19,518 nucleotides of DNA from VFJZ01 sp038321545 (GCA_038321545.1 JBBQFB010000056.1:1-19518), one strand, 5' to 3'. Shown: positions 6,602 through 14,463, numbered from the stretch's first letter. Notes: generated by a model not told the origin, from the sequence alone. Numbers and translations: made by a program.

Positions 6602-7378
6602 ATGGATCGAGACCGCCTGATCACGATCGGCAGCGTCGTGGTGATCGTGATCGTGCTCGCGTGGCTCTCCGAACGCTGGTTCCGGTCGCAGGAGCGCCGG
6701 CTCGCAGCGAGCTACCGGGGCGACTTCGCGAGTGTCAAGACCCGGTTCCGCCTGATCCGGCGCGTCGTGGTTTCGGCCGTCGTCCTGGTCGGCATGTTGT
6801 CAGCGTTGACAACGATTCCCGCAACCCAGGAGCTGGCGCGCGCGCTGCTCGCCTCCGGCGCGGTTGCCGCCGTGGTGGCGGGCTTCGCGCTGCGTGCCCC
6901 GCTCGGAAACGTCGCGGCGGGGCTGCAGATCGCGTTCACGCAGCCGTTCCGTCTCGGCGACCGGATCTCGGTCGACGCGTGCGCGGGAGTGGTTGAGGAG
7001 ATCAAGCTGTCGTATACGGTTCTGCGGACGGACGATGGGCGCAGGGCCTACCTTCCGAACGAGCAGCTGATTGTCACGCCGATCGTGAACGCCACCATCG
7101 AGGATCCCACCCGCGCGCAGACGGTGACCGTGCCGGTCGCGCCCGGGGCCGATCTGGAGCGCGCCCGCGCGGTCCTGCAGGCCGTCGGCGACGGCCTCCC
7201 CGGACGCGTCGCGGCTCCCGCGCCGACCGTCCACGTGACCGACGTGACGAACCTGTTCGTGACGCTCTCGCTGACGGCCTGGGTGGCCGACGGCGCGGTC
7301 GCGTACCAGGTCTCGTCCGACATGCGCGAGCGCGCGATCTCCGCGCTGCACGCCGAGGGGATGCTGGCCGGTGCCTGA
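6602..7378 (+). CDS. small mechanosensitive ion channel, MscS family
   Basis: A 258-residue membrane channel that would open on membrane tension and release solutes on osmotic down-shock. Three hydrophobic segments are seen: about residues 6-22, 53-72 and 78-113, the last being the pore-lining TM3 with its Gly/Ala-rich face (ASGAVAAVVAGFALRAPLGNVAAGLQIAF). The conserved PFRLGDRISV, then VEEIKLSYTVLRTDDGRRAYLPNEQLI, form the beta domain, followed by a C-terminal alpha/beta cytoplasmic region. Length is slightly below E. coli MscS (286). ATG 6602 is chosen because GGGAG lies 4 nt upstream and the family N-terminal TM1 starts here; an upstream ATG at 6551 coincides with the opposite-strand promoter. 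The PBP start overlaps its end, suggesting one envelope operon. Confidence 0.88.
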   Translation: MDRDRLITIGSVVVIVIVLAWLSERWFRSQERRLAASYRGDFASVKTRFRLIRRVVVSAVVLVGMLSALTTIPATQELARALLASGAVAAVVAGFALRAPLGNVAAGLQIAFTQPFRLGDRISVDACAGVVEEIKLSYTVLRTDDGRRAYLPNEQLIVTPIVNATIEDPTRAQTVTVPVAPGADLERARAVLQAVGDGLPGRVAAPAPTVHVTDVTNLFVTLSLTAWVADGAVAYQVSSDMRERAISALHAEGMLAGA

Positions 7379-9479
7379 GATGGAGGGTCGCAAGGGCGCC
7401 TTGCGCCGCAACCGCCGATCCTCGCGCGGGCGCCACACGCGCTCCCGGGCCGTCTGGACGGCCGTGTTCGCGACGATGCTGGTCGCGTTCGTGAGCGTGA
7501 TCGTGGTCGCCGCGGTGGGCGCCTCGAACTACTACGGCGGCCTCACCCACCTCGACGAGCTGCAGCAGGTCCCGCAGGGCCAGAACTCCGCCATCTACGC
7601 GCGCGACGGCAGCCGCCTGACGGTGATCGCGAGCGATAAGAACCGCCGGTTCGTATCGCTCGACCGCATCTCCAAGTGGCTGCCGGCCGCGACCATCGCG
7701 ATCGAGGACCGCCGGTTCTACGCGCACCACGGCGTCGACTGGAAGGCGGTCGGCCGCGCCGCGATCAAGAACATCGAGGCCGGGCGGGTCGCGGAGGGCG
7801 GTTCCACCCTCACGCAGCAGCTCGTCCGCAACATCTATCCCCAGATCACGAATGAGGTCACGCTCAAGCGCAAGCTGAACGAGGCGCTCGTCGCGCGCGA
7901 GCTCGAGGACCAGCACTCGAAGCAGTGGATCCTCGAGCAGTACCTGAACACGGTGCCGTACGGTCATAGCGCGTTCGGCGCCGAGGCTGCCGCCCAGATC
8001 TACTTCTCGAAGAGCGCGAAGGACCTGACGATGGCCCAGGCGGCGCTGCTCGCCGGTCTGCCGCAGGGCCCGAGCCGCTACGACCCGTTCGTCCACGCGA
8101 GGGCCGCGAAGGACCGGCGCGCCGAGGTGCTGCAGGCGATGGTCGACCAGGGCGTGATCTCGCAGGCCGAGTACGCGGAGGCGTCCGCCTCGAAGCTCGG
8201 GCTGAAGCGGGGAGACCTGTTCGGGCGCACCACCGAGCCCTACGTCGAGCAGTACGTGCGGTCGCAGCTCGAGTCGGACACGGAGTTCGGCGCCCAGGCC
8301 GTGCTCGGCGGTGGCCTGAAGGTGACGACGACCATCGATCCGCAGATGCAGAAGCTGGCGTACAACGCGATGCGGGGCGTGCTGAAGCTGCCGCCGTGCG
8401 CCGGTGCCCCGAAGGCCTCGTGCGACCCGGCCGCGGCGCTCGTCTCGATCCGTCCGTCGACCGGCGAGATCGTCGCGATGACGTCCACGTCGAAGTTCAA
8501 GAACACCCAGTTCAACTTCGCGCAGGGCCAGCGCCAGCCCGGCTCGACCTTCAAGCCGTTCACGCTCGCGGCGGCCATCGAGGCAGGCATCAATCCCGCG
8601 ACGACCTACTACCAGTCGGCGCCGTTCACCATCGACAAGGGCGATCAGTGGGGCCAGATCTACGGGCCTTGGAACGTCCATACCGCCGACTCCGGCTACA
8701 AGGGCCGCATCTCGCTCGAGAACGCCACGCTCGCATCGGACAACACCGTCTACGCGCAGCTGATCCTCGACGTGGGGCCGGACGAGGTCAAGGATGTCGC
8801 CCAGCGGATGGGCATCAACCAGTCGACCCTGACCGCCGTGCCGTCGCTGACGCTGGGATCGAACTCGGTCACGCCGCTGGAGATGGCATCGGCCTACGCG
8901 TCGTTTGCCGCCCAGGGCGTGTACCACAAGCCGCGGATCATCTCGAAGATCACGTTCGCCGGATCCGACCGGGTCGTCAAGGTCAAGTCGAAGGCCAAGC
9001 GCGTGATGGCCGACGGTGTCGCGGCAGAGGTCACGCGGATCCTCGGCGAGAACATGCGCGCCGGCACCGGCACGCACGCGCGGACGACCGACGACCGGCC
9101 CCAGGCTGGCAAGACCGGCACCACCGACAATATCCGCGACGCCTGGTTCTGCGGGTTCACGCCCGACCTGGCGACCTGCGTGTGGATCGGCTACCCGGTC
9201 TCGGAGAAGTACCCGCTGCACGGCGTCGAGGGTGTCGGAACGGTCTTCGGCGGCACGCTGCCGGCGGCGATCTGGCACGGCTTCATGGATGCCGCGCTGG
9301 CGCACACGCCGCCGCACGACTTCCCGGCGCCGAAGAATCCGCCCACGTTCATCTCCAACTTCCGGTCCGAGTTCACGGAGCGCGCCGTCTCCGTGGCGCC
9401 GCCGCCGGCCACGACGGACAAGACGAAGCCGAAGAACGGGAAGAACCGGGGCGGCGGCGCCGCCGGCGGAGGCGGCTGA
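7371..9479 (+). CDS. class A penicillin-binding protein (transglycosylase/transpeptidase, PBP1A type)
   Basis: A 702-residue bifunctional peptidoglycan synthase anchored by one N-terminal membrane helix (about residues 28-50) after a basic cytoplasmic tail. The GT51 glycosyltransferase domain (about 75-250) has Glu112 in AIEDRRFYAHHG, GGSTLTQQLVRN, KRKLNEALVARELE and EQYLNTVPYGHSAFGAEAAA. The transpeptidase domain (about 330-640) has Ser392 and Lys395 in GSTFKPF, Ser456-Asp-Asn458 in SDN and Lys581-Thr-Gly in AGKTGTT, so both active sites look intact. The C-terminal tail is rich in Pro, Lys and Gly and probably lies in the wall. GTG 7371 follows GAGGGG (7355-7360) by 10 nt and overlaps the MscS stop by 8 bp; ATG 7380 is an alternative. 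It converges on the pseudokinase gene, whose relatives control cell-wall synthesis. Confidence 0.93.
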   Translation: MPEMEGRKGALRRNRRSSRGRHTRSRAVWTAVFATMLVAFVSVIVVAAVGASNYYGGLTHLDELQQVPQGQNSAIYARDGSRLTVIASDKNRRFVSLDRISKWLPAATIAIEDRRFYAHHGVDWKAVGRAAIKNIEAGRVAEGGSTLTQQLVRNIYPQITNEVTLKRKLNEALVARELEDQHSKQWILEQYLNTVPYGHSAFGAEAAAQIYFSKSAKDLTMAQAALLAGLPQGPSRYDPFVHARAAKDRRAEVLQAMVDQGVISQAEYAEASASKLGLKRGDLFGRTTEPYVEQYVRSQLESDTEFGAQAVLGGGLKVTTTIDPQMQKLAYNAMRGVLKLPPCAGAPKASCDPAAALVSIRPSTGEIVAMTSTSKFKNTQFNFAQGQRQPGSTFKPFTLAAAIEAGINPATTYYQSAPFTIDKGDQWGQIYGPWNVHTADSGYKGRISLENATLASDNTVYAQLILDVGPDEVKDVAQRMGINQSTLTAVPSLTLGSNSVTPLEMASAYASFAAQGVYHKPRIISKITFAGSDRVVKVKSKAKRVMADGVAAEVTRILGENMRAGTGTHARTTDDRPQAGKTGTTDNIRDAWFCGFTPDLATCVWIGYPVSEKYPLHGVEGVGTVFGGTLPAAIWHGFMDAALAHTPPHDFPAPKNPPTFISNFRSEFTERAVSVAPPPATTDKTKPKNGKNRGGGAAGGGG

Positions 9480-9492
9480 GCCGTACGCTCGT

Positions 9493-9511
9493 CGCCCGGC
9501 TCAGCCGGGCG
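9493..9511. terminator. hairpin between convergent PBP and pseudokinase genes
   Basis: An 8-bp perfect GC stem (9493-9500 with 9504-9511) closes a 3-nt loop that is the pseudokinase stop codon. Three further pairs (9490-9492 with 9514-9516) are possible after a 2-nt bulge. It lies 14 bp after the PBP stop. There is no U-tract, so it is only a possible bidirectional terminator. Confidence 0.4.
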
Positions 9512-10691
9512 GGACGACAACCGTCACGGGCACCGTCAGGGTGGCCGTGGTGGCGCCGTCGAAGGTCACCGTGGTCTCGGCGTTCGTGAACACCGTGCTG
9601 CCCTGGAACGGCGTGCCGGCGGTGGTCTCCGTGAGGGTCGAGAAGATGGTCGTGACCTCGGCGGGCAGCGTCTCCGTGGCCGTCGTCTCGAATGTCGGCA
9701 CGACCGGGAACGTGGCCGGCGTGGACGCCGTACCGGGCAGGATGAGGGTGTCGGTCGTGATGCTCGCCGCCGGCTCACCCGTGTTGACCGTGACGGTGGC
9801 GGCGGCCTTCTTGTCGTCGTCGTGCGTGAGGGCGAACGCGGCGGACACGCCGAGCAGCAGCAGCACCGCGAGACCGGTCGCGAGCGCGAAGTCGCTGGCG
9901 CTGCGCATCGGCTGGCGCGCGGTCTGCACCGGACGGCGCGCGAGGACCACCGCGCGCTGCACCTCGCCCGCCGGCTCGCCCGCGAGGTCGCGCAGACGCA
10001 GCGATGTCGCGGCGGCCGGTGGCGGCGGCCGCAGCTCGTCGTCGGACAGGAGCGCGAGGATGAGGCCGTTCAGAGCCGGCTCGATGTCCGAGACGAGCTC
10101 GACCGGCGGCGTGGGTGGAGTCGCCGGAGCGCGCCCGCAGATCACCACGTAGAGCAGCCGGCCGAGCTGGCGCAGGTCGTCGGTCGGGGTCGCGTCTGCG
10201 ACGGCGCCCCCGAGAGCGGCGGCCTGCAGCATTTTCGCCCCGGCGCCGCCGAGGATCGCGCGGCCCGCGCTGTCGAGCACCACGGCCTCGCTGCCGATCG
10301 CCCCATGCATCAGGCGCGCGGCGTGGAGCGCCGCGATCGCGTCTGCGATGTCGGCGCCGACCAGCAGCGCCTGGCGACGGGGCAGGCTGACGCCGGCGCC
10401 GAGGCGGGCGCCCTCGATGTGCTGCTCGACGATGATCGCGTCGAGCTCGGGGTCGGCGCCGGGCTCCGTCCAGGCCAGCACCGGCGAGAGGCACGGATGC
10501 CGGATCGCCTGATAGCGCGCGGCCAGCTCGCCGAAGGCGCTCGGGACGCTGCCTGCGCGGGCGAACCGCGCGACCTCCACCTGGGCGTCAGTGACCGTGT
10601 CCACCGCGAGGTCGCGGGGGACTCCACCGATCGGGGGAAGCGGCGTCGCGATCCGGTAACGACCCGCTAGTACGTCAGGCTGACCGCTCAC
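9501..10691 (-). CDS. membrane-anchored serine/threonine pseudokinase with Thr-rich extracellular tail
   Basis: A 396-residue protein in three parts. Residues about 10-235 follow the layout of a PknB-type kinase: AGRYRIATPLPPIGGVPRDLAV (glycine-loop region), RHPCLSPVLAW, LHAARLMHGAIGSEAVVLD at the catalytic-loop place, and DDLRQLGRLLYVVICGRAP as helix F. However, the ATP lysine (VEVARF instead of VAVK), the HRD Asp (HGA at 129-131) and the DFG Asp (LGGAG at 147-151) are all missing, so catalysis is not expected. Residues about 268-289 are a single membrane helix, followed by DDDKK. Residues 295-396 outside the membrane are dominated by Thr, Val, Ala and Pro. GTG 10691 is the start just before the conserved region; longer in-frame sequence would cross the promoter. 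The mycobacterial MviN pseudokinase domain, a scaffold in peptidoglycan control, is a possible analogy given the facing PBP gene. Confidence 0.78.
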   Translation of the reverse strand: MSGQPDVLAGRYRIATPLPPIGGVPRDLAVDTVTDAQVEVARFARAGSVPSAFGELAARYQAIRHPCLSPVLAWTEPGADPELDAIIVEQHIEGARLGAGVSLPRRQALLVGADIADAIAALHAARLMHGAIGSEAVVLDSAGRAILGGAGAKMLQAAALGGAVADATPTDDLRQLGRLLYVVICGRAPATPPTPPVELVSDIEPALNGLILALLSDDELRPPPPAAATSLRLRDLAGEPAGEVQRAVVLARRPVQTARQPMRSASDFALATGLAVLLLLGVSAAFALTHDDDKKAAATVTVNTGEPAASITTDTLILPGTASTPATFPVVPTFETTATETLPAEVTTIFSTLTETTAGTPFQGSTVFTNAETTVTFDGATTATLTVPVTVVVPPG

Positions 10692-10707
10692 GACGAGGAC
10701 CTTCCCC

Positions 10708-10717
10708 GCTATATAGC
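10708..10717. promoter_or_regulatory. palindromic AT box (GCTATATAGC) between divergent pseudokinase and moeA genes
   Basis: A perfect 10-bp palindrome containing TATATA lies in the 44-bp divergent gap, the most AT-rich spot in the neighbourhood. It offers a -10 box to both strands: toward the GTG at 10691 (with GGGGAAGG downstream as a possible ribosome site) and toward the ATG at 10736, with TAGCAT (10714-10719) as an overlapping alternative for moeA. Confidence 0.45.
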
Positions 10718-10735
10718 ATGATCCTTCTGACCGGC

Positions 10736-11920
10736 ATGGATCTCGACACCACTCAGACACTACTCGGGCTGGACCAAGCGCGCGCTCGCCTGTGCGCGGC
10801 CGGTGCCCGGCTGGCGGCCGAGAACCTCGCGGTCGCGGGCGCGGTCGGGCGCGTGCTGGCCGGGCCTCATCATGCCCTCGTCGACCTGCCGGGCTGGGAC
10901 AACTCCGCGCTCGACGGTTTCGCGCTGCGGGCGTCCGACAGCGACCGCCAGCTGCCGATCGCGTTCGCCGTCTCGGCCGGAGACGACCCGGCCGAGCTGC
11001 CGCTGGATGCGGCCGCGGCGATCGCCACGGGCGGCGTGCTGCCGGTGGGTGCGGATGCCGTCGTGGCCGTGGAGGACGCGACCAGCGACGGCGCCCGTGT
11101 GCGTCCCGCCTCGCCCGTGCGGACGGGCGCCGGTGTCCGCCGCCGGGCCGCCGACATCGCGCGCGGCGCCATCGTCGTCCAAGGCGGCACGCTGCTGTCG
11201 CCGATCGCCGTCTCCTCGCTCGCGGCGGCCGGCCTCGGCGAGGTGGCCTGCGTCCGGCGGCCGCGCGCCATCGTGCTGACCACCGGTGACGAGCTGGTCG
11301 CGCCCGGATCGCCGCTGCGGCGCGGACAGGTGCACGACTCCAACTCGCTGCTGCTCGGCGGGACGCTGGCCTCGTTCGGCTGCGACGTCGAGCACGGCGG
11401 ACGCGTGCCGGACACGCTCGAGGAGACCGAACGGTTGTTCTCCGCGGCGCTCACCGCCGACCTCGTGGTCTCGAGCGGTGGCGTGTCCGTCGGCCCTCGC
11501 GACCACGTCAAACCGGCACTGATGGCCCTCGGCGTCGAGGAGCTCTTCTGGCGCGTCGCGATCCAGCCCGGCAAGCCCGTCTGGGCCGGTCGTGCGCCGT
11601 CGGGCGCGATCGTGCTCGGCTTGCCCGGCAACCCGCTGTCGGCGCTGGTCGGCCTCCACCTGCTGATCCGCCCGCTCGTCGACGTGCTGCTCGGCCGGAC
11701 GCCGCCGCCAGCCACGACGCTGCCGCTGGCCTCGGCCGTGCGACGCCTTGCCCGGCGGACGCGGGCCCTGCCGGCCCGCGTCGAGGACGGCCGGATCTAC
11801 CCGCTCGCCGACGTCTCCCACCAGATCGCGCGCGCGGCGGGCGCCAGCGGCCTGGTGCTGATCGACGCAGGCAAGGGCGATCTCGATGCCGGCGATGAGG
11901 CGACGTTCGTTGCGCTCTGA
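10736..11920 (+). CDS. moeA: molybdopterin molybdotransferase MoeA
   Basis: A 394-residue soluble enzyme that inserts molybdate into adenylylated molybdopterin, the last step of molybdenum cofactor synthesis. Motifs in order: NSALDGFALR (Asp60, matching the substrate-site Asp of E. coli MoeA), IATGGVLPVGADAVVAVED, the central MoCF-binding domain with TTGDELVAPG, QVHDSNSLLL, SSGGVSVGPRDHVK, then QPGKPVWAG and GLPGNPLSALV, and a beta-barrel C-terminal domain. The length is close to the usual 400-410. An in-frame ATG at 10718 would add six residues but overlaps the palindromic promoter box, so 10736 is preferred. No other moa/mob/mog genes are near. It runs convergent to the sortase gene with 15 bp between stops. 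Confidence 0.92.
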   Translation: MDLDTTQTLLGLDQARARLCAAGARLAAENLAVAGAVGRVLAGPHHALVDLPGWDNSALDGFALRASDSDRQLPIAFAVSAGDDPAELPLDAAAAIATGGVLPVGADAVVAVEDATSDGARVRPASPVRTGAGVRRRAADIARGAIVVQGGTLLSPIAVSSLAAAGLGEVACVRRPRAIVLTTGDELVAPGSPLRRGQVHDSNSLLLGGTLASFGCDVEHGGRVPDTLEETERLFSAALTADLVVSSGGVSVGPRDHVKPALMALGVEELFWRVAIQPGKPVWAGRAPSGAIVLGLPGNPLSALVGLHLLIRPLVDVLLGRTPPPATTLPLASAVRRLARRTRALPARVEDGRIYPLADVSHQIARAAGASGLVLIDAGKGDLDAGDEATFVAL

Positions 11921-11935
11921 GCGGGGACGCCGCTC
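11919..11935. terminator. small hairpin between convergent moeA and sortase genes
   Basis: GAGCGG (11919-11924) pairs perfectly with CCGCTC (11930-11935) around a 5-nt loop, filling the gap between the two stop codons. It lacks a U-tract. A weak bidirectional terminator is plausible but unproven. Confidence 0.35.
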
Positions 11936-12697
11936 CTAGATCGGTGTGGCCGTCGTGGAGCCGGGCAGCGTGATCGTCATCAGATCGGCGAACACGACCC
12001 AGCGATGCGAGGCCGAGTAGAGCGGGTGGCAGGCCGACAGCACGAGCTGCTCGTGCCCGACGTCCTTGATGATCGACCAGTCGTTGTTCTTGACGATCTT
12101 GTGGGCGCGGACGCGATACACGAAGGTGCCGTACGGCATCTTGAGCGTGATCTTGTCGCCCTTCTTGATGCTGTCGATGTGACGGAACGGCGCGGAGAAC
12201 GTGGTCCGGTGCCCGGCGATACCCACCGTCGTACCGCTGCCGGGAAACGACGTGTTCCCGTAGCGGCCGGGGCCTTTCGTCAGCGAGCTCCAGCGATCGG
12301 TGCCCTCGACGAGGATCGTCGACAGGCCCATGCCGGGGATGCTGAGGCGGCCGATCGGCGTGCCGAGCTTCTTGTTGTACTGCTTGGCGAACAGCTTCTG
12401 GAGCCGGTAGACGGTCTGGACGGCCTTCTCGGACTCCTTCGCGGAGTCGCTCACGACGGGCGCGTCGGGAACCGCCGGCGTCTCGACGGCGGCAGCCACG
12501 ACCACCTGCTCCTGCTTCGCCAGCGTGATGTACTGCTGCTCCTCGGTCTTCAGCTCGGAACCGAGGTTCCGCTGGCTGTAGATCGCGTACAGGTCGGTCA
12601 CGGGATCACGCCAGAACACGACGGCCCCGGCATAGGCGATCAGCAGGACGCCCACGAACATGAGGGTCGATCCGAGGCGTCGACGGAACGTGCGCAT
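11936..12697 (-). CDS. class E-like sortase
   Basis: A 253-residue membrane-bound cysteine transpeptidase that would join secreted proteins to the cell wall. Residues 1-10 are basic and 11-29 form an uncleaved membrane anchor; residues 30-110 are a polar, partly helical stalk (LKTEEQQYITLAKQEQVVV). The sortase barrel starts at IGRLSIPGMGLSTILVEG. Catalytic residues are His163 in GIAGHRTTF, Cys223 in LVLSACHPLY and Arg232 in SASHRWVV. The C-H-P-L-Y and S-A-S-H-R pattern resembles the actinobacterial class E housekeeping sortases, which prefer LAxTG over LPxTG; this class assignment is from memory of the family. No obvious sorting-signal substrate is encoded in the window. ATG 12697 lies 10 bp after the M28-like gene's stop on the same strand, so it may be co-transcribed with that gene. 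Confidence 0.9.
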   Translation of the reverse strand: MRTFRRRLGSTLMFVGVLLIAYAGAVVFWRDPVTDLYAIYSQRNLGSELKTEEQQYITLAKQEQVVVAAAVETPAVPDAPVVSDSAKESEKAVQTVYRLQKLFAKQYNKKLGTPIGRLSIPGMGLSTILVEGTDRWSSLTKGPGRYGNTSFPGSGTTVGIAGHRTTFSAPFRHIDSIKKGDKITLKMPYGTFVYRVRAHKIVKNNDWSIIKDVGHEQLVLSACHPLYSASHRWVVFADLMTITLPGSTTATPI

Positions 12698-12704
12698 ACC
12701 CCTC

Positions 12705-12710
12705 ACCTTA
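12705..12710 (-). promoter_or_regulatory. TAAGGT element before the sortase start (possible -10 box or ribosome site)
   Basis: On the minus strand TAAGGT, which contains the TAA stop of the M28-like gene, is followed by GAGGGGT and the sortase ATG. It fits the 7-nt leaderless -10 spacing seen elsewhere here, but AAGGTGAGG is also a fair Shine-Dalgarno sequence. The second reading means simple coupling to the upstream gene. Confidence 0.35.
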
Positions 12711-14435
12711 CGCGACGCCGCGTTGCGAGACGATGAACCTTGCAGCCAGAACTCCCGCAGATGCAAGGGTCAGCGCCGCTCCGATGGCCGCTCCGATGGG
12801 CATCCGGCCGTCGCTGATCAGCCGGACCGCCTCACCGGCGTCGAGGCCCGCGCCGCGGGCGATCACGATCGCCGGAATCACCAGCGGCAGCAGGATCGCG
12901 AGCACGCGCACGATCGCCCCGCCGCGGGTGACGCGCTCGAGCAGGGCCCATACGTGCAGGGCGGGCACGAGCAGGATGCCGGCCACCGGCAGCGCGGCGA
13001 TCGCGAGCGCCGCGCCCGCACAGCCGCACGCCAGCGCCGCCGTCACCGCGACGGCGACCCGGACGGCGGGATCGAGCGCGGACGTCTGCGGCAGCGGCGG
13101 CAGCAGGCGGTTCGCGCCGACGCCGATGGCGGCGCCGGCGACGACGAGCAGGACCGCGGTGATGCCGACGCCGCTGCCCGCTCCCGGGAACGGGTACGCC
13201 GACGCGCTGGAGGGGGCGGCGCCGATCAGCCCGGCGACCAGCGCACCGAGCGCCGCACCGGCCAGCGGCGTCGCGAGCCGCGCGACGCGGATCAGCTCGT
13301 CGCGCAGCGGCAGCCGCTCGCGGAGCGCCCGTCCGGTCAGGTCGATCGCGACGAGGACGGGCGGCACCAGCAGCGCGACCGCCAGCAGGGCGATCACCCA
13401 GCCGGACAGCACCCGCCGTCCGGCGCGCACGTAGCTTCCGCCCGGGCCGGCGGGGGCCGCGCCCGCGTCGAGTGCGAGCACGAGGTCGTTGATGGCCTGC
13501 GAGGTGTGCGAGAAGCGGTCGGCGTCGGGCGCCGAGTCGTTCGACTCGCGCGGGTCGTCGCCGATCGTGATCGACGGGATGCCGCGCCCGATGAACGGCG
13601 CCTGGCCGCCCGGCACGCGGGGCGGGGCGAACAGGTTGGCCAGCTCGTGGAGGAACCGCGGTCGCTCGATCGTCCCCCCGCCGGCCGCCGCGAGCACGTC
13701 GGCGACGCCCTCGGCGAATCCGGCCGGCGCGCGGTTGCGGCCATCGCTGCGGTCGGCGACGGGAATCGATCCGGCCGGAGCGATGCCCTGGATCGCGATC
13801 ACGGCGACCGGGTTCAGGCTTCTCGGCAGCCGCGTCACGAGGCGCCGGGCGCCGGCGTCTCCGGCGCCGCCGCCGTCGACCGAGGCGAGCACGAGCGTGC
13901 GCGCGTTGCGCTGGTCGGCGAACGCCGCGGCCAGCTCGACCACCACCGCGGTGCCGAGCGCGCTGTTGGCGGCGTCGGCGCCGGGCGGCACGTTGTCGCG
14001 ATGCGCCAGCACGACGATGGCCTCGTTCGACTCTCCCTTCAAGACGGTCACGACGTTGGTCATCCGCGCCGGCCGGCCGTCGCGGCCGGCCGCCGTGAAC
14101 GTGTCGCTCTGCGGTTGCGCGCCCACGTCGGTGAACGCCTGCCTAACGATTGCGGTGGCCAGTGGCGCGGTCTCCGAGCCGGCCGTCCGGTCGGGCACGT
14201 CGGCGATCTGCCCGGCCAGCTCGAGCGCCCGGTCGGCGTTGAACGTCGGTGGCGCGTCGGGCGCCAGATCGATCCCGGCGGGAGCGTGCAGGCCGACCAG
14301 AGCGATCAGCAGCGCGACCGCTGGAACGACGAGTCCCACCAGGTACAGCCGTTCGGAGACGAGCGTTGCGCGTCCCGCCCGGCGGCGGCGCGGCTGACGC
14401 CTTCTCGCGGATCGATCGCGGGGGGCTCTGTCCAC
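12708..14435 (-). CDS. M28-type peptidase domain membrane protein with degenerate metal site
   Basis: A 575-residue protein: basic N-terminus, one membrane helix (about residues 31-50), an extracytoplasmic M28 (aminopeptidase Y-like) domain (about 65-325), then several hydrophobic helices from about residue 345 to the end. The fold is recognisable from NVVTVLKGESNEAIVVLAHRDNVPPGADAANSALG, the strand TLVLASVDGGGAGDAGARRLV and GQAPFIGRGIPSITIG with DRFSHTSQAINDLV. His145 and Asp147 (AHRD) and possibly Asp154 remain, but the catalytic Glu-Glu place reads SVDGGG, the later Asp ligand place reads AIQGIAP and the last His ligand (normally in S-D-H-x-P-F) is Gln278. Peptidase activity is therefore doubtful. 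GTG 14435 is used as start; ATG 14456 adds seven residues but lies inside the divergent promoter. It is divergent from the two-component operon and upstream of the sortase gene. Confidence 0.75.
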   Translation of the reverse strand: MDRAPRDRSARRRQPRRRRAGRATLVSERLYLVGLVVPAVALLIALVGLHAPAGIDLAPDAPPTFNADRALELAGQIADVPDRTAGSETAPLATAIVRQAFTDVGAQPQSDTFTAAGRDGRPARMTNVVTVLKGESNEAIVVLAHRDNVPPGADAANSALGTAVVVELAAAFADQRNARTLVLASVDGGGAGDAGARRLVTRLPRSLNPVAVIAIQGIAPAGSIPVADRSDGRNRAPAGFAEGVADVLAAAGGGTIERPRFLHELANLFAPPRVPGGQAPFIGRGIPSITIGDDPRESNDSAPDADRFSHTSQAINDLVLALDAGAAPAGPGGSYVRAGRRVLSGWVIALLAVALLVPPVLVAIDLTGRALRERLPLRDELIRVARLATPLAGAALGALVAGLIGAAPSSASAYPFPGAGSGVGITAVLLVVAGAAIGVGANRLLPPLPQTSALDPAVRVAVAVTAALACGCAGAALAIAALPVAGILLVPALHVWALLERVTRGGAIVRVLAILLPLVIPAIVIARGAGLDAGEAVRLISDGRMPIGAAIGAALTLASAGVLAARFIVSQRGVA

Positions 14436-14446
14436 TCGACCGGCGG

Positions 14447-14452
14447 ACGGTA
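14447..14452 (-). promoter_or_regulatory. possible -10 box TACCGT for the M28-like gene
   Basis: On the minus strand TACCGT lies 11 nt before the GTG at 14435 and overlaps the forward TAGCAT box of the response regulator. It is the only TANNNT in the gap on this strand. If real, the two divergent promoters compete for the same DNA. Confidence 0.25.
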
Positions 14453-14456
14453 GCAT
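14451..14456 (+). promoter_or_regulatory. candidate -10 box TAGCAT for the response regulator operon
   Basis: TAGCAT is followed by TCAAAAC (7 nt) and the GTG at 14464. There is no Shine-Dalgarno sequence, so a leaderless transcript is likely. The local AT-richness stands out against the surrounding GC. Confidence 0.5.
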
Positions 14457-14463
14457 TCAAAAC

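Noticed and set aside
5077..6996. Open frame of about 640 codons on the plus strand across the lipoprotein and HAD genes
   Set aside because: It crosses a divergent promoter region and the start of the MscS gene in another frame and shows no domain; it is a composition artefact.
7074..9317. Long open frame of about 750 codons on the minus strand opposite the PBP gene
   Set aside because: It is low in recognisable motifs, rich in Arg/Asp/Leu as expected from the complement of GC-rich codons, and lies wholly opposite a gene with intact GT51 and transpeptidase motifs.
9501..9800. LPGTA in the pseudokinase tail (residues 318-322) as a sortase sorting signal
   Set aside because: It lies in the middle of the tail, is not followed by a hydrophobic segment and basic end, and the protein is already anchored by an upstream membrane helix.
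12660..14453. Open frame of about 600 codons on the plus strand opposite the M28-like gene
   Set aside because: Arg/Gln/Gly/Asp-rich shadow of the minus-strand gene, which has a recognisable domain and membrane helices.
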